DNA of 64,000 bases, from contig JAJEKB010021543.1 of the NCBI GenBank assembly GCA_022393335.1, positions 1,919,654-1,983,653 on the forward strand, written 5' to 3'. The notes below the pieces were generated by a model. The model worked only from the letters and a program-made list of their open reading frames with translations. It did not search any database and was not told the DNA's origin. Shown piece by piece: positions 11,679 through 22,030 of the stretch. This stretch comes from Macrotrachela quadricornifera (taxonomy: Eukaryota > Rotifera > Eurotatoria > Philodinida > Philodinidae). The position numbers were made by a program, and so were the translations under genes. Positions within the stretch are counted from its first letter, which is position 1, and each line of letters begins with the position of its first letter.

Positions 11679-12216
11679 TTAGTAGAGATACTGCGTATTT
11701 ATCGTAAACTCACTTCCTGCAGCAGTCGTTAGCGTTGTTGTAGATGTTGTTGCTGTTGCTGTTGCTGTTGTAGTTGTAGATACTGTTGTTGTTGCTGTTG
11801 TAATTATAGATAATGTTGTTGTCCCATATGGCATTGTTGTTATTGACGTATTTGTGGCATTTGTAACTGTCGTAGATCCTACTGTTACTATTGATGGTGA
11901 TGTCAACGTTGTTGACGTTTCATCTCGGAATGTGTTTAAACAATATGCAAGTGGAGCAATAATTGCTGTAACAAGCAATCCACAAAGAACTATCCCGCTT
12001 ATAACCGAAGCAGCGATATATCTTCTTTTTGATGCTGCTGTTTTATCGATCCTATATGATCATAAGTGAACTCACATAGTACGATCAATCCACTAGAATA
12101 ATTTATAAAAAAAGAACGTACCTTTCCTGTGTATCTAGCACACGTCTTGATGGAGAAGGAGAAGTTGACACAATATTGTTAAAGGCACGAGCATACGTCT
12201 TTTTAGAGTGATACAT
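11679..12216 (-). CDS. Type II membrane protein with Thr-rich stalk, truncated
   Basis: Two exons: 12216-12122 (Met at 12216) and 12051-11679, joined across a 70-bp GT-AG intron in phase 2. The product has a basic cytoplasmic head (MYHSKKTYARAF, then KRRYIAAS), one transmembrane helix (VISGIVLCGLLVTAIIAPLAY), then about 85 residues dominated by Thr with Ser, Ala and Val, typical of an O-glycosylated mucin-like stalk. It stops just after the stalk (AAGSEFTINTQYLY), where one would expect an extracellular domain. It may be a truncated family member or have an unseen downstream exon. The neighbouring GYNNMNW-type exons are candidates for the kind of domain such stalks carry, but no splice link is visible. 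The GTT/GTA-rich plus strand is the complement of the Thr codons. Confidence 0.65.
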
Positions 12217-13084
12217 TATTCCTGATTGAATGAAAAAAAAATATTCGGAAGAATGTTTTTGTTGCATTTTCATAGGAAAATATATTTTTAGTCTTAAAAA
12301 TGTTTTTACTTGTCATCTCTGTAAGTATTTCAATCAATAGAAATTATTTATATTTATTTAGATGAAAACTGCAATGAATGCAAGAGAATTGTCTATTAAA
12401 AAAATAAAAGCATTAATCAACATTCATTTCTTGTGTATTAAATACTCTGTATGTATTGATTTTATTTGAAAAAGCCATAAAAATTTCTTAAAAAAGTAAA
12501 TCTTGTGTATTTATGCCTTTTAGTGAAAGTACGAACCTTAACAAATAAATGATACATTAACGATGAAAATTTCTTTCAATAGAAATATTTTTCAACATTA
12601 TTTTCGTAAAATGCTCATATATCATTTATTGAGTTATCATTTTCTTATAGCTTGAAATGTATATTTCATTTTTGTTAGTTAGAATATAATTAAGTAAAGC
12701 AATTTTCAATTAACAATTGATACATCAAACTACTACATTATGCCTGAAAGAAACATTGATTGACCTCCAAATATTAAAATAATAGTTAGTATTAAATACC
12801 AACCAAAAAGAAAATGTAGTCATAAATGCATGTTTATGTATACTCGTAAGATTTGTAAAGAACAGATTAATTTACTGGCGTCTATTAATCGAATTGTTTC
12901 GGCTCCAAACTTGTTAATACAAGGAGCTTTGTCATATAAATTTATTTCAATTGATATTTGAATCTTAATTTCTGAATAAAAGATAAAGAAATTATTTGTT
13001 GAAGTGTACAGAAAATGAGTATACATAAATGAAGGTACTAAAAAAAGAAGAAATTAAAAAAAATATTCATTACAAACTATTTAC
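12217..13084. other. AT-rich intergenic
   Basis: Nothing recognised apart from AT-rich, low-complexity sequence. Confidence 0.5.
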
Positions 13085-13330
13085 TACTATCATTTATAAT
13101 CGTATTTTTGTCTCACTTGATGTTAAAAATATTATTGGGAAATTTTTACTTCTATTTGCCATCGAGGTCTAAGTGATTGTATCTATCCAGTTTATATTGT
13201 TATAACCATTGGATATAACCGGTGAAGACGTTAGATTATCAAATTTTACAATTATATTACCATTTACACAGGATATACATTATACAATTAAACTTATCTA
13301 TTATTCACGCAATTAAAACTAATAAATTAC
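13085..13330 (-). pseudogene. Degenerate GYNN-type secreted domain exon
   Basis: On the minus strand, 13265-13165 reads CVNGNIIVKFDN, then PVISNGYNNINWIDTIT, then a stop. This matches the start of the 6109-6603 exon (FDDL, VPNGYNNMNWTNAY). The DNA matches too: TTATAACCATTGGATA here against TTATAACCATTAGGAA there. Near 13105-13130, TGTCTCACTTGATGTTAAAA matches the 3' part of that exon. Most of the middle is deleted. Intron-side sequence beyond 13270 is also similar, so this is an old segmental copy and not a processed one. Confidence 0.7.
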
Positions 13331-14917
13331 TTCATATATAATTGAAAAAAAAAAGCAATATAAATGATCTAAAATTATTATTGATAAAGCCTTTTCCATT
13401 TCATCATTGTTGATCATATCTGTAAATAGCATTTACTTGATTTTTGTTTTATTCTGGGCATCTATGTAATCTTTATACAAATGCATTATATTTAAATGAA
13501 TTTGGGACAAACTTATAAAATATACAACTTTTAATTACATGCATTTTTCAACTAGTTGTAAATGTAACAATGAAGAAAGCAAATTATTGTTTTTCCTTGT
13601 TTCAAGCAAACATTAACTTACAAAAATCTATGTTAGCACCCAAAACGAACTGTTTGTCAGCATTAAAAAACGTGTTGACGAAAGCGACCGAGTAAACTTT
13701 TGAAATATTTATTTTAAAATTGTTTTTATGCACAATTTTTCCTGTTCATAAGTTAATCAAAAAGTATCAAACTAGAGCATAGTGTATTAACAAGATAAAT
13801 TAATGATTTAGATTGTTATAATGTATATATCTTGTATTGTTTGCCTGTAATGAACATTTTGCTGTAATACTATTTTAAGACAACGAACAGAAGTGTTGTT
13901 GATAAAACAAGACTGCCCTTCAGAAAACAATCATTTATCGTTTTACTTTCTCTTTTCATATATATTTTGAAAATTCAATATCTCGAAAATAAAGGTGCGA
14001 GGCCGCGAATTATTTTTTGATTTGTTACATCTCATCGAGGTTTACTTATCGCCAAAAGGCGAAATATAAGTGGCTTAATCATCAAAATATGTTTCGTCGT
14101 AAGCTAGGAAACGAATTTACAATATATTTCGCCAACAATTTTTTTTTGCAATTCACATGTGTTGTTGTTCTTGATTAGAATATTTCTTTTGAAAAAATAT
14201 ATATGTACATTCAGCACTGTTTTTTGGATAGTTCAATGGAAATTACTCAACTCGATTCACTTATTCCACTGTAATTTTCTTTTGTTATTCTTGCGGCTAT
14301 AATATTGTTTGTTAATCATTACTTGAAGAATTAATAATTTCTTCCGTTATTATGATCATCTCGCAAATGTAGAGACAATATCAATCCTCAAATAGCAGCA
14401 AGATGGAAACACATGTTATGATAGTTAATTTCACTACTGTCAATTAATTTTACTATTATAATTTTGTTTTGTATTGAAGTTGTAGCAGAGTAAAATGGTT
14501 TCGATTTGATTCTTTTGAATTAAATAAGAAATATAAGTCATCTGATGAGATTCATGAAGAACAAAAATAACTATTATAAGATTTAACTTTAAATTTTGAT
14601 AAAAGATATGCACCAATTTGCAATTAAAACATTGAGAAGCATTAAACTGTATGATAATTGCTCTAACATTATGGATGTTTGTCTCGAAGTACAAATATCA
14701 AATATACGTTTCTTTGAAAAAGTAAGAAAACATAAAGTACTTATAAATACTTTCATTCCAATTCTGGATTGTATGACATTAATGTTTTTTTTAATAATAA
14801 TAAATGATTACTCACTTTCATATGTTTTCTTTTACTAATTTCTAAGCATACAATCTTATCTTACATTAAATATCATGACAAATACGATTATATCATTTGT
14901 AGAACAGAATCGAGCAA
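13331..14917. other. AT-rich intergenic, 5' side of hydrolase gene
   Basis: No gene recognised. Open frames at 14440-14838 overlap on opposite strands and lack domains. The last about 60 bp precede the start codon of the serine hydrolase. Confidence 0.5.
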
Positions 14918-16324
14918 ATGGCGTACTTTATAATAAATATGGTTGTCTTTGTTTTTATTATTACTGGTGGTGAAACTTTAAATTGTCCAAGTAGACAATG
15001 GATAGAGGAGTCTTTGAATAAGTCTTATGTTCCAGGAGCTGCTATCGTTGTCGTCAATGCTACTGATATACTCTACGAGCAAGCCTTCGGCTACCAATCT
15101 GTTTCTCCACCACAAACTATGGATGTGGAAAAATCAATTTTTGCTATCGCTTCAATCTCGAAAACATTCATTGCTGCTGCTGTCATGCAACTTGTTGAGG
15201 AGGAACGTGTTGATCTTGATGCAGATATCAATCAATACTTATCTGAACCACATTATCGTATTTTTCATCCTAAATATCCTTCTCATTCAATTACACTACG
15301 TAAATTACTTTCGCATTCAGCTTCGATCGCCGTAGATGAATATCTACAGCTCAGCTTGTATCGAACGGGTGATATTGCTTTCGAGCAATCGACATTGGCT
15401 GATACATTGTTACCTAATGTGAATTCGAATAGTTCCAACTGGTTACCAAAACCACCTGGTAGCGTAACATTTTATTCGAATGATGGTTCATCTCTAGCTG
15501 GATTAGTTGTTGAACGGATGACAAATATGTCTTATGATAAATATGTTAAAGAAAAAATTTTAAAACCGCTTAATATTGATATCAGCAAAGTAGGCGTTCG
15601 ACTAGCCGATTTTACAAATAGAGAAGAACTTGTTAAGCATTATGCATATGCTTTTAATGCATCTCATCTCAACACATGGACAGAAGGAATGCCACAATTA
15701 AATGTGACACCATTACTAGTAAGTATGAACATATAATTACTAAAATTAATATGTATATTTTCTTAATAGGAAAATTTTCCAACTTGGCTATACATTCCAT
15801 TCTTTGGCTTCACTGTCTATCCTTCTGGTCTCTTCCGCATGTCAGCTCGTTCTTTATCTATATTTCTTCGAATGTTTATCAACAATGGATCTTCTCTTCT
15901 CAGTCCTCGATCAATCGCTGAAATGAAAGTAATAGTAGGTGGTGGTCTTATTCCATACTATGGTCAAGATGCGATCAATAATTCTGAAGACATATCACCA
16001 ATCAAAGTTGGACTCAGTTGGTATTGGCAAACATTTCGCGATGGACATCGATACATTGGTCATACTGGTGTACTTCCAGGGGCATTTCATTGGATGTGGG
16101 TCAATGAAAAAAATAATTTGGGACTAATTATTCTCACTAATGGAGATTCCAATGTTCCAAGTGAGCGATCGAAAGAACTTCGCCAACTATTTGAAAATAT
16201 TAGTCTTGCACTGTTTCAATGTTTCGAAACTGATATGATTAATTCGTCTGCATACACTACCAATGCCATTCTCTTTAGATATTTAACAATGGTTTTGCTT
16301 CTTTTTCTTGTTTTGATCAACTGA
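14918..16324 (+). CDS. Serine hydrolase of the beta-lactamase (PF00144) family
   Basis: Two exons, 14918-15718 and 15770-16324, with a 51-bp GT-AG intron in phase 0; about 451 residues. A signal peptide (MAYFIINMVVFVFIITGG) leads into the penicillin-binding-protein-like fold. The nucleophile motif is SISK within FAIASISKTFIAAAVMQLVE (about residue 88), the second is YSNDGSSLAG (Tyr-Ser-Asn, about residue 187), and HTGVLPG near residue 373 stands in for the KTG-type third motif. The C-terminus is a hydrophobic segment (ILFRYLTMVLLLFLVLIN), so the protein is likely held at the outer surface by a tail anchor or GPI. Several NxS/T sites agree with secretion. Relatives act as esterases, D-peptidases or LACTB-like proteases; the substrate cannot be told. 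All catalytic motifs are present. A foldback transposon begins 17 bp after the stop and may supply the 3' end. Confidence 0.85.
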
Positions 16325-16340
16325 CCATTCTCTTTATATA

Positions 16341-17297
16341 TATACCCCTGGGAAGCAAAAGTTAGCCAATATGTTTGTCCTCTTTTGCACTCGAAAACGA
16401 CTTATTGAGAAACTAATTATACCATTCGATAGCCTTTGTCGACCTCTACCAAAATATATCTTTTGACCATACCTGGCTTCCATACGATGGAAAGTTAATC
16501 AAGTGGAATGAAAATGCGACGAAAGTGAGATTCTCAAAATGTCGATTTTCTCATTCCGTTCACATTTAGTATTTTTCATGGATCTTTCGTAAGAGAAGAA
16601 GTTTTTGACAAAGTAAGTAGATATTCTGATAGTCGTGAAAATTCTCTACAAGATAGATATTTCATTATAATATAACTGTTCCTCCTCAAAATACAGTACC
16701 ACATAAAATGAAAATTTTTCAGCAGGACCATTTTGAAAGAGTGTATTTTTTTCGAAGTTTTTATACATATTCATGACAAACAAAACCATACAATGTGATA
16801 GCTAATTCGATGAGCTTCGAAAAGATCTAGTTCTATTTGGTAAAATTGATGAGTAGAGAGATGACAATATGAATAAAAACTTTGAAAAAAATACGCTCTT
16901 TCAAAATGGTCATGCTGAAAAATTTTCATTTGTGTGGTATTGTATTCTGAGGAGGAATATATATATTATAATGAAATATCTATCTTGTAGAGAATTTTTC
17001 CGCCTATCAGAATATCTACTTACTTTGTCAAAAACTTCTTTTCTAACAAAAGATCCATCAAAAATACTAAATGCGAACGGAATGAGAAAATCAAAATTTT
17101 GGGAATCTCACTTTCGTCGCATCTTCATTCCACTTGATTAATTTTCTACCATACGAAAGCTAGATATTACCAAAAGCCGTATTTTGGTAGAGGTCGACAA
17201 GGGCTATCGAATGGCATAATTAGTTTCCCAATAAGTTGTTTTCTAGCGTAAAGAGAGGACAAACATAGTGGCTGACTTTTACTTTCCAAGGGGAATA
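16341..17297. mobile_element. Foldback (long inverted repeat) element, copy 1
   Basis: About 957 bp. The two halves are near-complementary arms of about 430 bp with a loop of about 100 bp (16770-16870). The left end is TATACCCCTGGGAAGCAAAA and the complement of the right end is TATTCCCCTTGGAAAGTAAA. No transposase. A second copy with the loop in opposite orientation lies at 38136-39089. The open frame 16869-17141 is repeat sequence, not a gene. Confidence 0.85.
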
Positions 17298-17772
17298 TCT
17301 ACAGCCCGTTTCTTCTAAAAAAAGAAAATAAATAAAATTGATTTAGATATTTAGACTTGATTATCTAAAGCGTTATAGAATTGATAACTTCAACATTCTT
17401 CTCTTTTTCTTAAAAACAAAAACAAACATTTATTTAAAAAAATGACTTTACCATTCTAAAGAGTCACAAAAATACCTCTACGTTCTCATAAGAATCTGTT
17501 TCAATCAAGAAAATGAGTGTTGAAAACCATCATCCATATCACAATAATAATTCTGCTTTTACTAGAATAGTATATCATTAGTATCAATATCAACATTTTT
17601 TTCTCTTGAATATATTTATGCGATTTCATTCAAAAACAAACAAACAACAAATGATAAACTGTATTAAAAATATAATCAGAGTTATATCAATCAAACATCT
17701 AAAGTGATTAATGGTATAATAAAAGAAAAAATAATAATCAACTTTATTTATTTCAAGTAATGTGAAGACATA
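17298..17772. other. AT-rich 3' flank
   Basis: No recognisable feature; probably the 3' region of the peptidase remnant that follows on the minus strand. Confidence 0.45.
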
Positions 17773-18240
17773 CTACCAAATAGTACATTTTCTTACACGA
17801 CTATTTCCTTGACCTGGTGTACAGTTAAACACTCGATCAAATTCAACAAAATTAGATAATGGACCATGAACTCTGACAACAAACAAATATATATAGTATT
17901 GCTTTTATCAAAGAAGAAAATAAAAATAATTATAAATACCTAAATTCTGGAATGGAACGAACATCTGTAAGAACTCTATTCAAAGCATAAGCATCAGTAA
18001 ATTTTGCACACCATCCATGTGCGAATCCAATAAAGAACATTTGTTCTTGAGAATATTTATCTAAACCTGGTAATCTTTTATCAACATTTGGATTTTGTTT
18101 TAACCAATCTTGATAAGCCTATAATAAACATAAATCTTGTAAATAATTTCAATAAATTAGTATAATTAACTTACAAAGAATGAACTTTTAACTCCTCCAT
18201 TATCAGCAATATTTTCAAAATGTATTTGAAGACCGTCTAA
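17773..18240 (-). pseudogene. M13 (neprilysin-like) peptidase, 3' fragment only
   Basis: Three minus-strand exons with clean splice sites: 18240-18175, 18118-17940 and 17872-17773. They encode FENIADNGGVKSSF, then AYQDWLKQNP...LPGLDKYSQEQMFFIGFAHGWC, TDVRSIPEF, and a last exon ending FNCTPGQ...RKCTIW. This is the C-terminal part of M13 zinc metallopeptidases: GENIADNGG is the helix with the third zinc ligand (E) and catalytic-support Asp, and CxxW at the end is the family terminus. The upstream HExxH exon and the rest of the ectodomain are missing. Immediately 5' of the first remaining exon an inverted-repeat element begins (about 18250), and nothing resembling the missing exons is found beyond that element. 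So this is a truncated gene, although the surviving exons have no stop or frameshift. Confidence 0.82.
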
Positions 18241-18249
18241 CTAAAATAC

Positions 18250-18735
18250 AAGTAACGCTCATCTAAAGACTCGCGCAGCTCTTTCTCGTAGCAATCGTGT
18301 TTCTAAACCACTGCCAAGCTATTCATTTACAAAATTAAAAAAATCAAAGCTAGATTTAAGTTCCTCGACCTCAACTATCTTTGACCAAACTTCATAAAAA
18401 ACAAATGCTTTTTGTTAAAAACTTCTCCTTTGTTTGAAAAATTGATCGTCAAAAAATTTGAAAAAACTAACATCAGATTCGGATTCCTGGAGCCCAATTA
18501 CTCTTCGATCAACCCTTATAAAAAATTTTTTTTGTAAAAAAGTGATCCTTTGTGTAAAGAAATAGATTTGAAAAAAAATTTGAAAAACTAACATTATATT
18601 TGGATTCCTGGACCCTGATTACCCTTTGGTTAAGCTTTATAGAAAATATTAATAGAATATTTTTTTGACCTTGTGCAGACATACAAGGAACCAAGCAAAC
18701 AAACAATTTATTCTTGCTAGACTCTTCTCTACGAG
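18250..18735 (-). repeat. Dispersed repeat, left inverted arm
   Basis: An arm of about 490 bp beginning ACAAGTAACGCTCATCTAAA. It matches, in opposite orientation, 21135-21643. Internally it has two diverged tandem units of about 120 bp, each with GATTCGGATTCCTGGA / TATTTGGATTCCTGGA followed by AATTACTCTTCGATCAA-like sequence. Shorter diverged copies occur at about 46745-46990 and 59100-59360. Confidence 0.72.
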
Positions 18736-19775
18736 AAAGAGAATAAGGGAAATCAGTTAATATATAAGTGTATTGCTAATAAATCAGTGAAAGTCTCTTA
18801 GTATATCTATAACACAAAAAATTTCATTAATCCTTTCCGTGACTAATGGTCATCTTCTTTCCTCTTCTGTTTTTCGATTTTCACAATGAACAGCCAATCA
18901 CTCATGAATACCATAAGACGATGATACAAGCCAATAGAACACATTTCACAGTGAGTTGTGTATTTACGACATTTTTATCATTCTTCCTTTTTTTCTACCT
19001 TTTTAGTGTCGGTATTTTTTTTCGGTCTTTCTATATGTCGACATTTTTTCTTTTCAATCTTTTTTTTCGACATTTCTTTTTTCGATCTTTTCTATACCAT
19101 TCCCCTATGCTATGTAATTCATGACATATTAATATATTGTACAAGGTATTTTACTAACTGCTTCAGCAGTATTTACTCTAATTGCATCGATAGATACAGC
19201 TTTCAATGGACTTGAATCTGGTATAAGTACTTTCTAATATTATCTATCCTTTAGGTTGTAAAGAGGGATGGCAAGGGTTATGTCTATGATAGAGATAGTA
19301 AAAGAAAAAAGATTTGAAGAAAATATTCTTTTTTGAAATATGAAATATATCTAAAGATCACAGGATACAGATAGAAAAATTTGATCAATTAGTCCTTGCT
19401 GAAGAAAAATGTAAATTATTTCAAGCTTTTATTTGGCTTCGATAATTCTTCTATGTTTGTTTTATAGATTAAAAGCTTTCAAGTTTCATATGCGTCGTAA
19501 TAAAACAGTATTATGAGCATAGTTTAAGTACTATTTTATGATATTGTTTTTTTTAAAGTCGCATTGAGAGAGAAGAAAAGAGATTTGACTCTTTGGTCAT
19601 ATTTAGCATCGAATATTGGCAAATAATTAATAAAAATAATTATTCATCTGTGTGTTAACAAAAATTTCCAACAACATACATTGAAGAACACAAGAGAAAA
19701 ATATTTGCAGTATTGCTCGTATTTTATAAATATTTTATGTTACGCACATGATTTATTGAAGGATATTTCTGTTTA
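18736..19775. other. Intergenic, T-rich
   Basis: It contains a T-rich stretch with CGACATTTTT / CGATCTTTT-like repeats (18960-19100), whose open frames are low-complexity artefacts. Upstream of the receptor start (19776) there is no signal-peptide exon that I can identify. Confidence 0.45.
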
Positions 19776-20923
19776 ATGAATAATTTAACGATACCATGTT
19801 TAATAAATATTTGTCAAAATAATGGCAAATGTTTTCTTTTACGTAATGACATAACAACAAGATCATATTGTTTATGCAACAAGTGCTTTACAGGTAACCA
19901 ATGTGAAATTGAATATTATTCAAAAAATCTCTGGATCAATGGAGCATTAGAAGAAAATAAAAAACTTTATAATCCATATAACGAAGCAATTATACTTTGT
20001 ATACTTGGTATAATATCATTTGTAAGCAACTTATTATCATTGCAAACATTTTTATTTTCTAAAAAATTCGTGTAACCAATCTGGGAATATATTTGATCTT
20101 ATTTTCATTAGCTGGCCTTATTGTTAGTGTTATACAAAATGTGTTTGTATTTATGAATTTAGCTTTTAATTTCAAACAACTGTCAATAACAAATCGTTTA
20201 ATACAATGTGGAACTATAGGTTTACTTCAAGATTCATTAATTTTCTGTCTATATTGGTTTTGTTTGTGTATTTCTATTGAACGTGTTCTTATTGAATATT
20301 CATTAGTTAGTCTTTTTGATTCAAGACAACGTACATTTATTTGTTCTATATTAATTATTATATTTGTACCATTAACAAATATTTTACCAATATTATTTGG
20401 TCGAAAAAAATTTACTTATAAATCATATAATTTTTGTTTATTAAATTTTACATCACTTGGTTATCAATTCTATATTATATTTAATTATATAAATCATATA
20501 GGAACACCATTTTCATTTATAATTGCATGTGTTATTATTTTTAAACATCTTATAAAACGTCGGCTCACTTTAGTTAATAATGAATCATTTTGTTCAACAT
20601 TAAAATTAATTGCATCAAAACATTATGATTTGTTTCTGCCACCAATAATTTATTGCATATTGACAAATCCTTATTTTATATTTGATAAACTGATGAATTG
20701 CGCACAAGCAGGTTCTATAAAAGTATTTCCTGCCCATACTGCAACAGAACTATTAGCTGAGAGTACGTTAACATTAACATTTTTTGTTTATGTTTACCTA
20801 TCAAAAGTGTATCTTATGGAATTTTGGCAGAAATCACCTTTTGGCCAACTTCTTATTTATCTTAAAAAACTTTTTATAAACTGTTATAAACCAGAGATGT
20901 CGATGACAAGATTTTTTTTTTGA
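19776..20923 (+). pseudogene. EGF-domain seven-helix receptor with frameshift
   Basis: The first frame (19776-20075) encodes an EGF-like domain with six regularly spaced Cys (PCLINIC, NGKC, YCLC, GNQCEIEYY), a short linker and the first transmembrane helix (EAIILCILGIISFVSNLLSL). It ends at SKKFV plus a stop. The next frame continues without a gap: KIRVTNLGIYLILFSLAG and six more hydrophobic helices, through FVYVYLSKVYLMEFW. The switch lies at an A-run near 20063-20068 and equals one missing base. EGF plus 7TM receptors of this form are a large family in bdelloids; ligand unknown. No signal peptide is seen. The tail (MSMTRFFF) runs into a repeat at about 20910, so the natural C-terminus may be lost. 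The frameshift could be a real mutation or a homopolymer error in the assembly. Confidence 0.8.
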
Positions 20924-21035
20924 CTCGACCCGTTAACCCAACCCGTCTCACGGGTTCATTGACTTTTTTGACCAGCGGGCCGATCCATGGCTTGATATCT
21001 GACGAGTTATCCGCGGGCAACCCGCGGATTAATAC
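20924..21035. repeat. GC-rich transposon-like fragment
   Basis: A compact GC-rich patch with CGACCCGTTAACCCAACCCG and GCGGGCAACCCGCGGATTA, unlike its AT-rich surroundings. It looks like one end of a DNA transposon or MITE that landed at the 3' end of the receptor. The other end was not identified. Confidence 0.4.
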
Positions 21036-21134
21036 AAATTTTATTGGTAAATTATTCGATAATAAACTCTTTAGTTTGTAAACAAATTTCTTTTCGTGAT
21101 AGTTCATAAAACTGAGATGTTTATACTCTTTCTG

Positions 21135-21643
21135 GCAGAGAAGAGTCTTGCAAACATAAATTGTCTGATTGCTTGCTTGATTGTATGTCCGCAAAAGGTC
21201 AAAAAAAAATATTTTTTATGCTTTCTAGGAAACTTGATCGAAGAGTAATCGGAGTCGCGGAACTCGAATTTGGTGTTAGTTTTTGAAATTTTTTTTCCAT
21301 GCATTTCTTTTACACGAAGAATCGATTTTTTTGCAAAAAAATCTTTTTTTTATAAGGATTGACCGAAGGATAATCGAGGACCTGAAATTCAAATCTGAAG
21401 TCAGTTGCATGAAAATTCTTTGAAGCTCAATTTTTGAAACAAACGACAAATTTTTAACAAAAAGCATTTGTTTTTATGAAGTCTTGCGAAAAGCAGTTGA
21501 GGTCGAGGAACTTGAATCTGACTTTGGTTTTTTTAATTTTATAAATGAAAAGCATGATGGTAGTTTAGAAAGACGATTTCTAAGAGAAAGAGCTGAGCGA
21601 GTCTTTGGACGAGCGTTACTTGTTTCTATGAAAACAAATCATA
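21135..21643 (+). repeat. Dispersed repeat, right inverted arm
   Basis: The inverted counterpart of 18250-18735. It starts GAAGAGTCTTGCAAACATAA, and its outer end, read from the minus strand, is ACAAGTAACGCTCGTCCAAA. The two arms enclose the receptor pseudogene. Open frames on both strands here are repeat-derived. Confidence 0.7.
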
Positions 21644-22030
21644 TCAATGTTAATTATAATGTATGTCTGGATTAGTACGAGTTAGAAGAGATAATTTTTA
21701 TGAATTTCTTAAAATTGAATTGAAGATAAAGAAAGAAAATTCGTTTATTTATTTTAATAAAAAAATCCATATAAATATGAAAAGACACACAAAAACTCGT
21801 TTTTCTAATATTTTAAAATTCGAAAGAAAAGAAAACAAAACGTAACATTGAATATTTATAATACTAAATACTATATTAGATAGAAGAAATTCATGAACTT
21901 GTCTTATCATTTTGTTAGATAGACAGTTCATGTCTATAAACATACACTAAGATAAGAAAATCATCTTATGAAAATAAAATATTAATCTGTCTGGACAAAT
22001 AATAAGAAATTTAATATATATTTTCCATTT
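21644..22030. other. AT-rich spacer
   Basis: No feature recognised between the repeat arm and the stop codon of the prolyl 4-hydroxylase gene; it presumably holds that gene's 3' UTR. Confidence 0.5.

Noticed and set aside
16869..17141. 90-codon frame and its twins at 38291-38938
   Set aside because: They are translations of the foldback element arms, repeated in both orientations.
18846..19215. Phe-rich hydrophobic open frames as a membrane protein
   Set aside because: T-rich low-complexity DNA read in two frames gives the same pattern, and no family motif is present.
20070..20092. Intron joining the two receptor frames
   Set aside because: The gap is far too short for an intron and no GT-AG pair fits; the homology continues without loss, so it is a frameshift.
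20874..21943. Minus- and plus-strand open frames after the receptor
   Set aside because: They derive from the dispersed repeat arm and adjacent AT-rich DNA, overlap on both strands, and have no domain.
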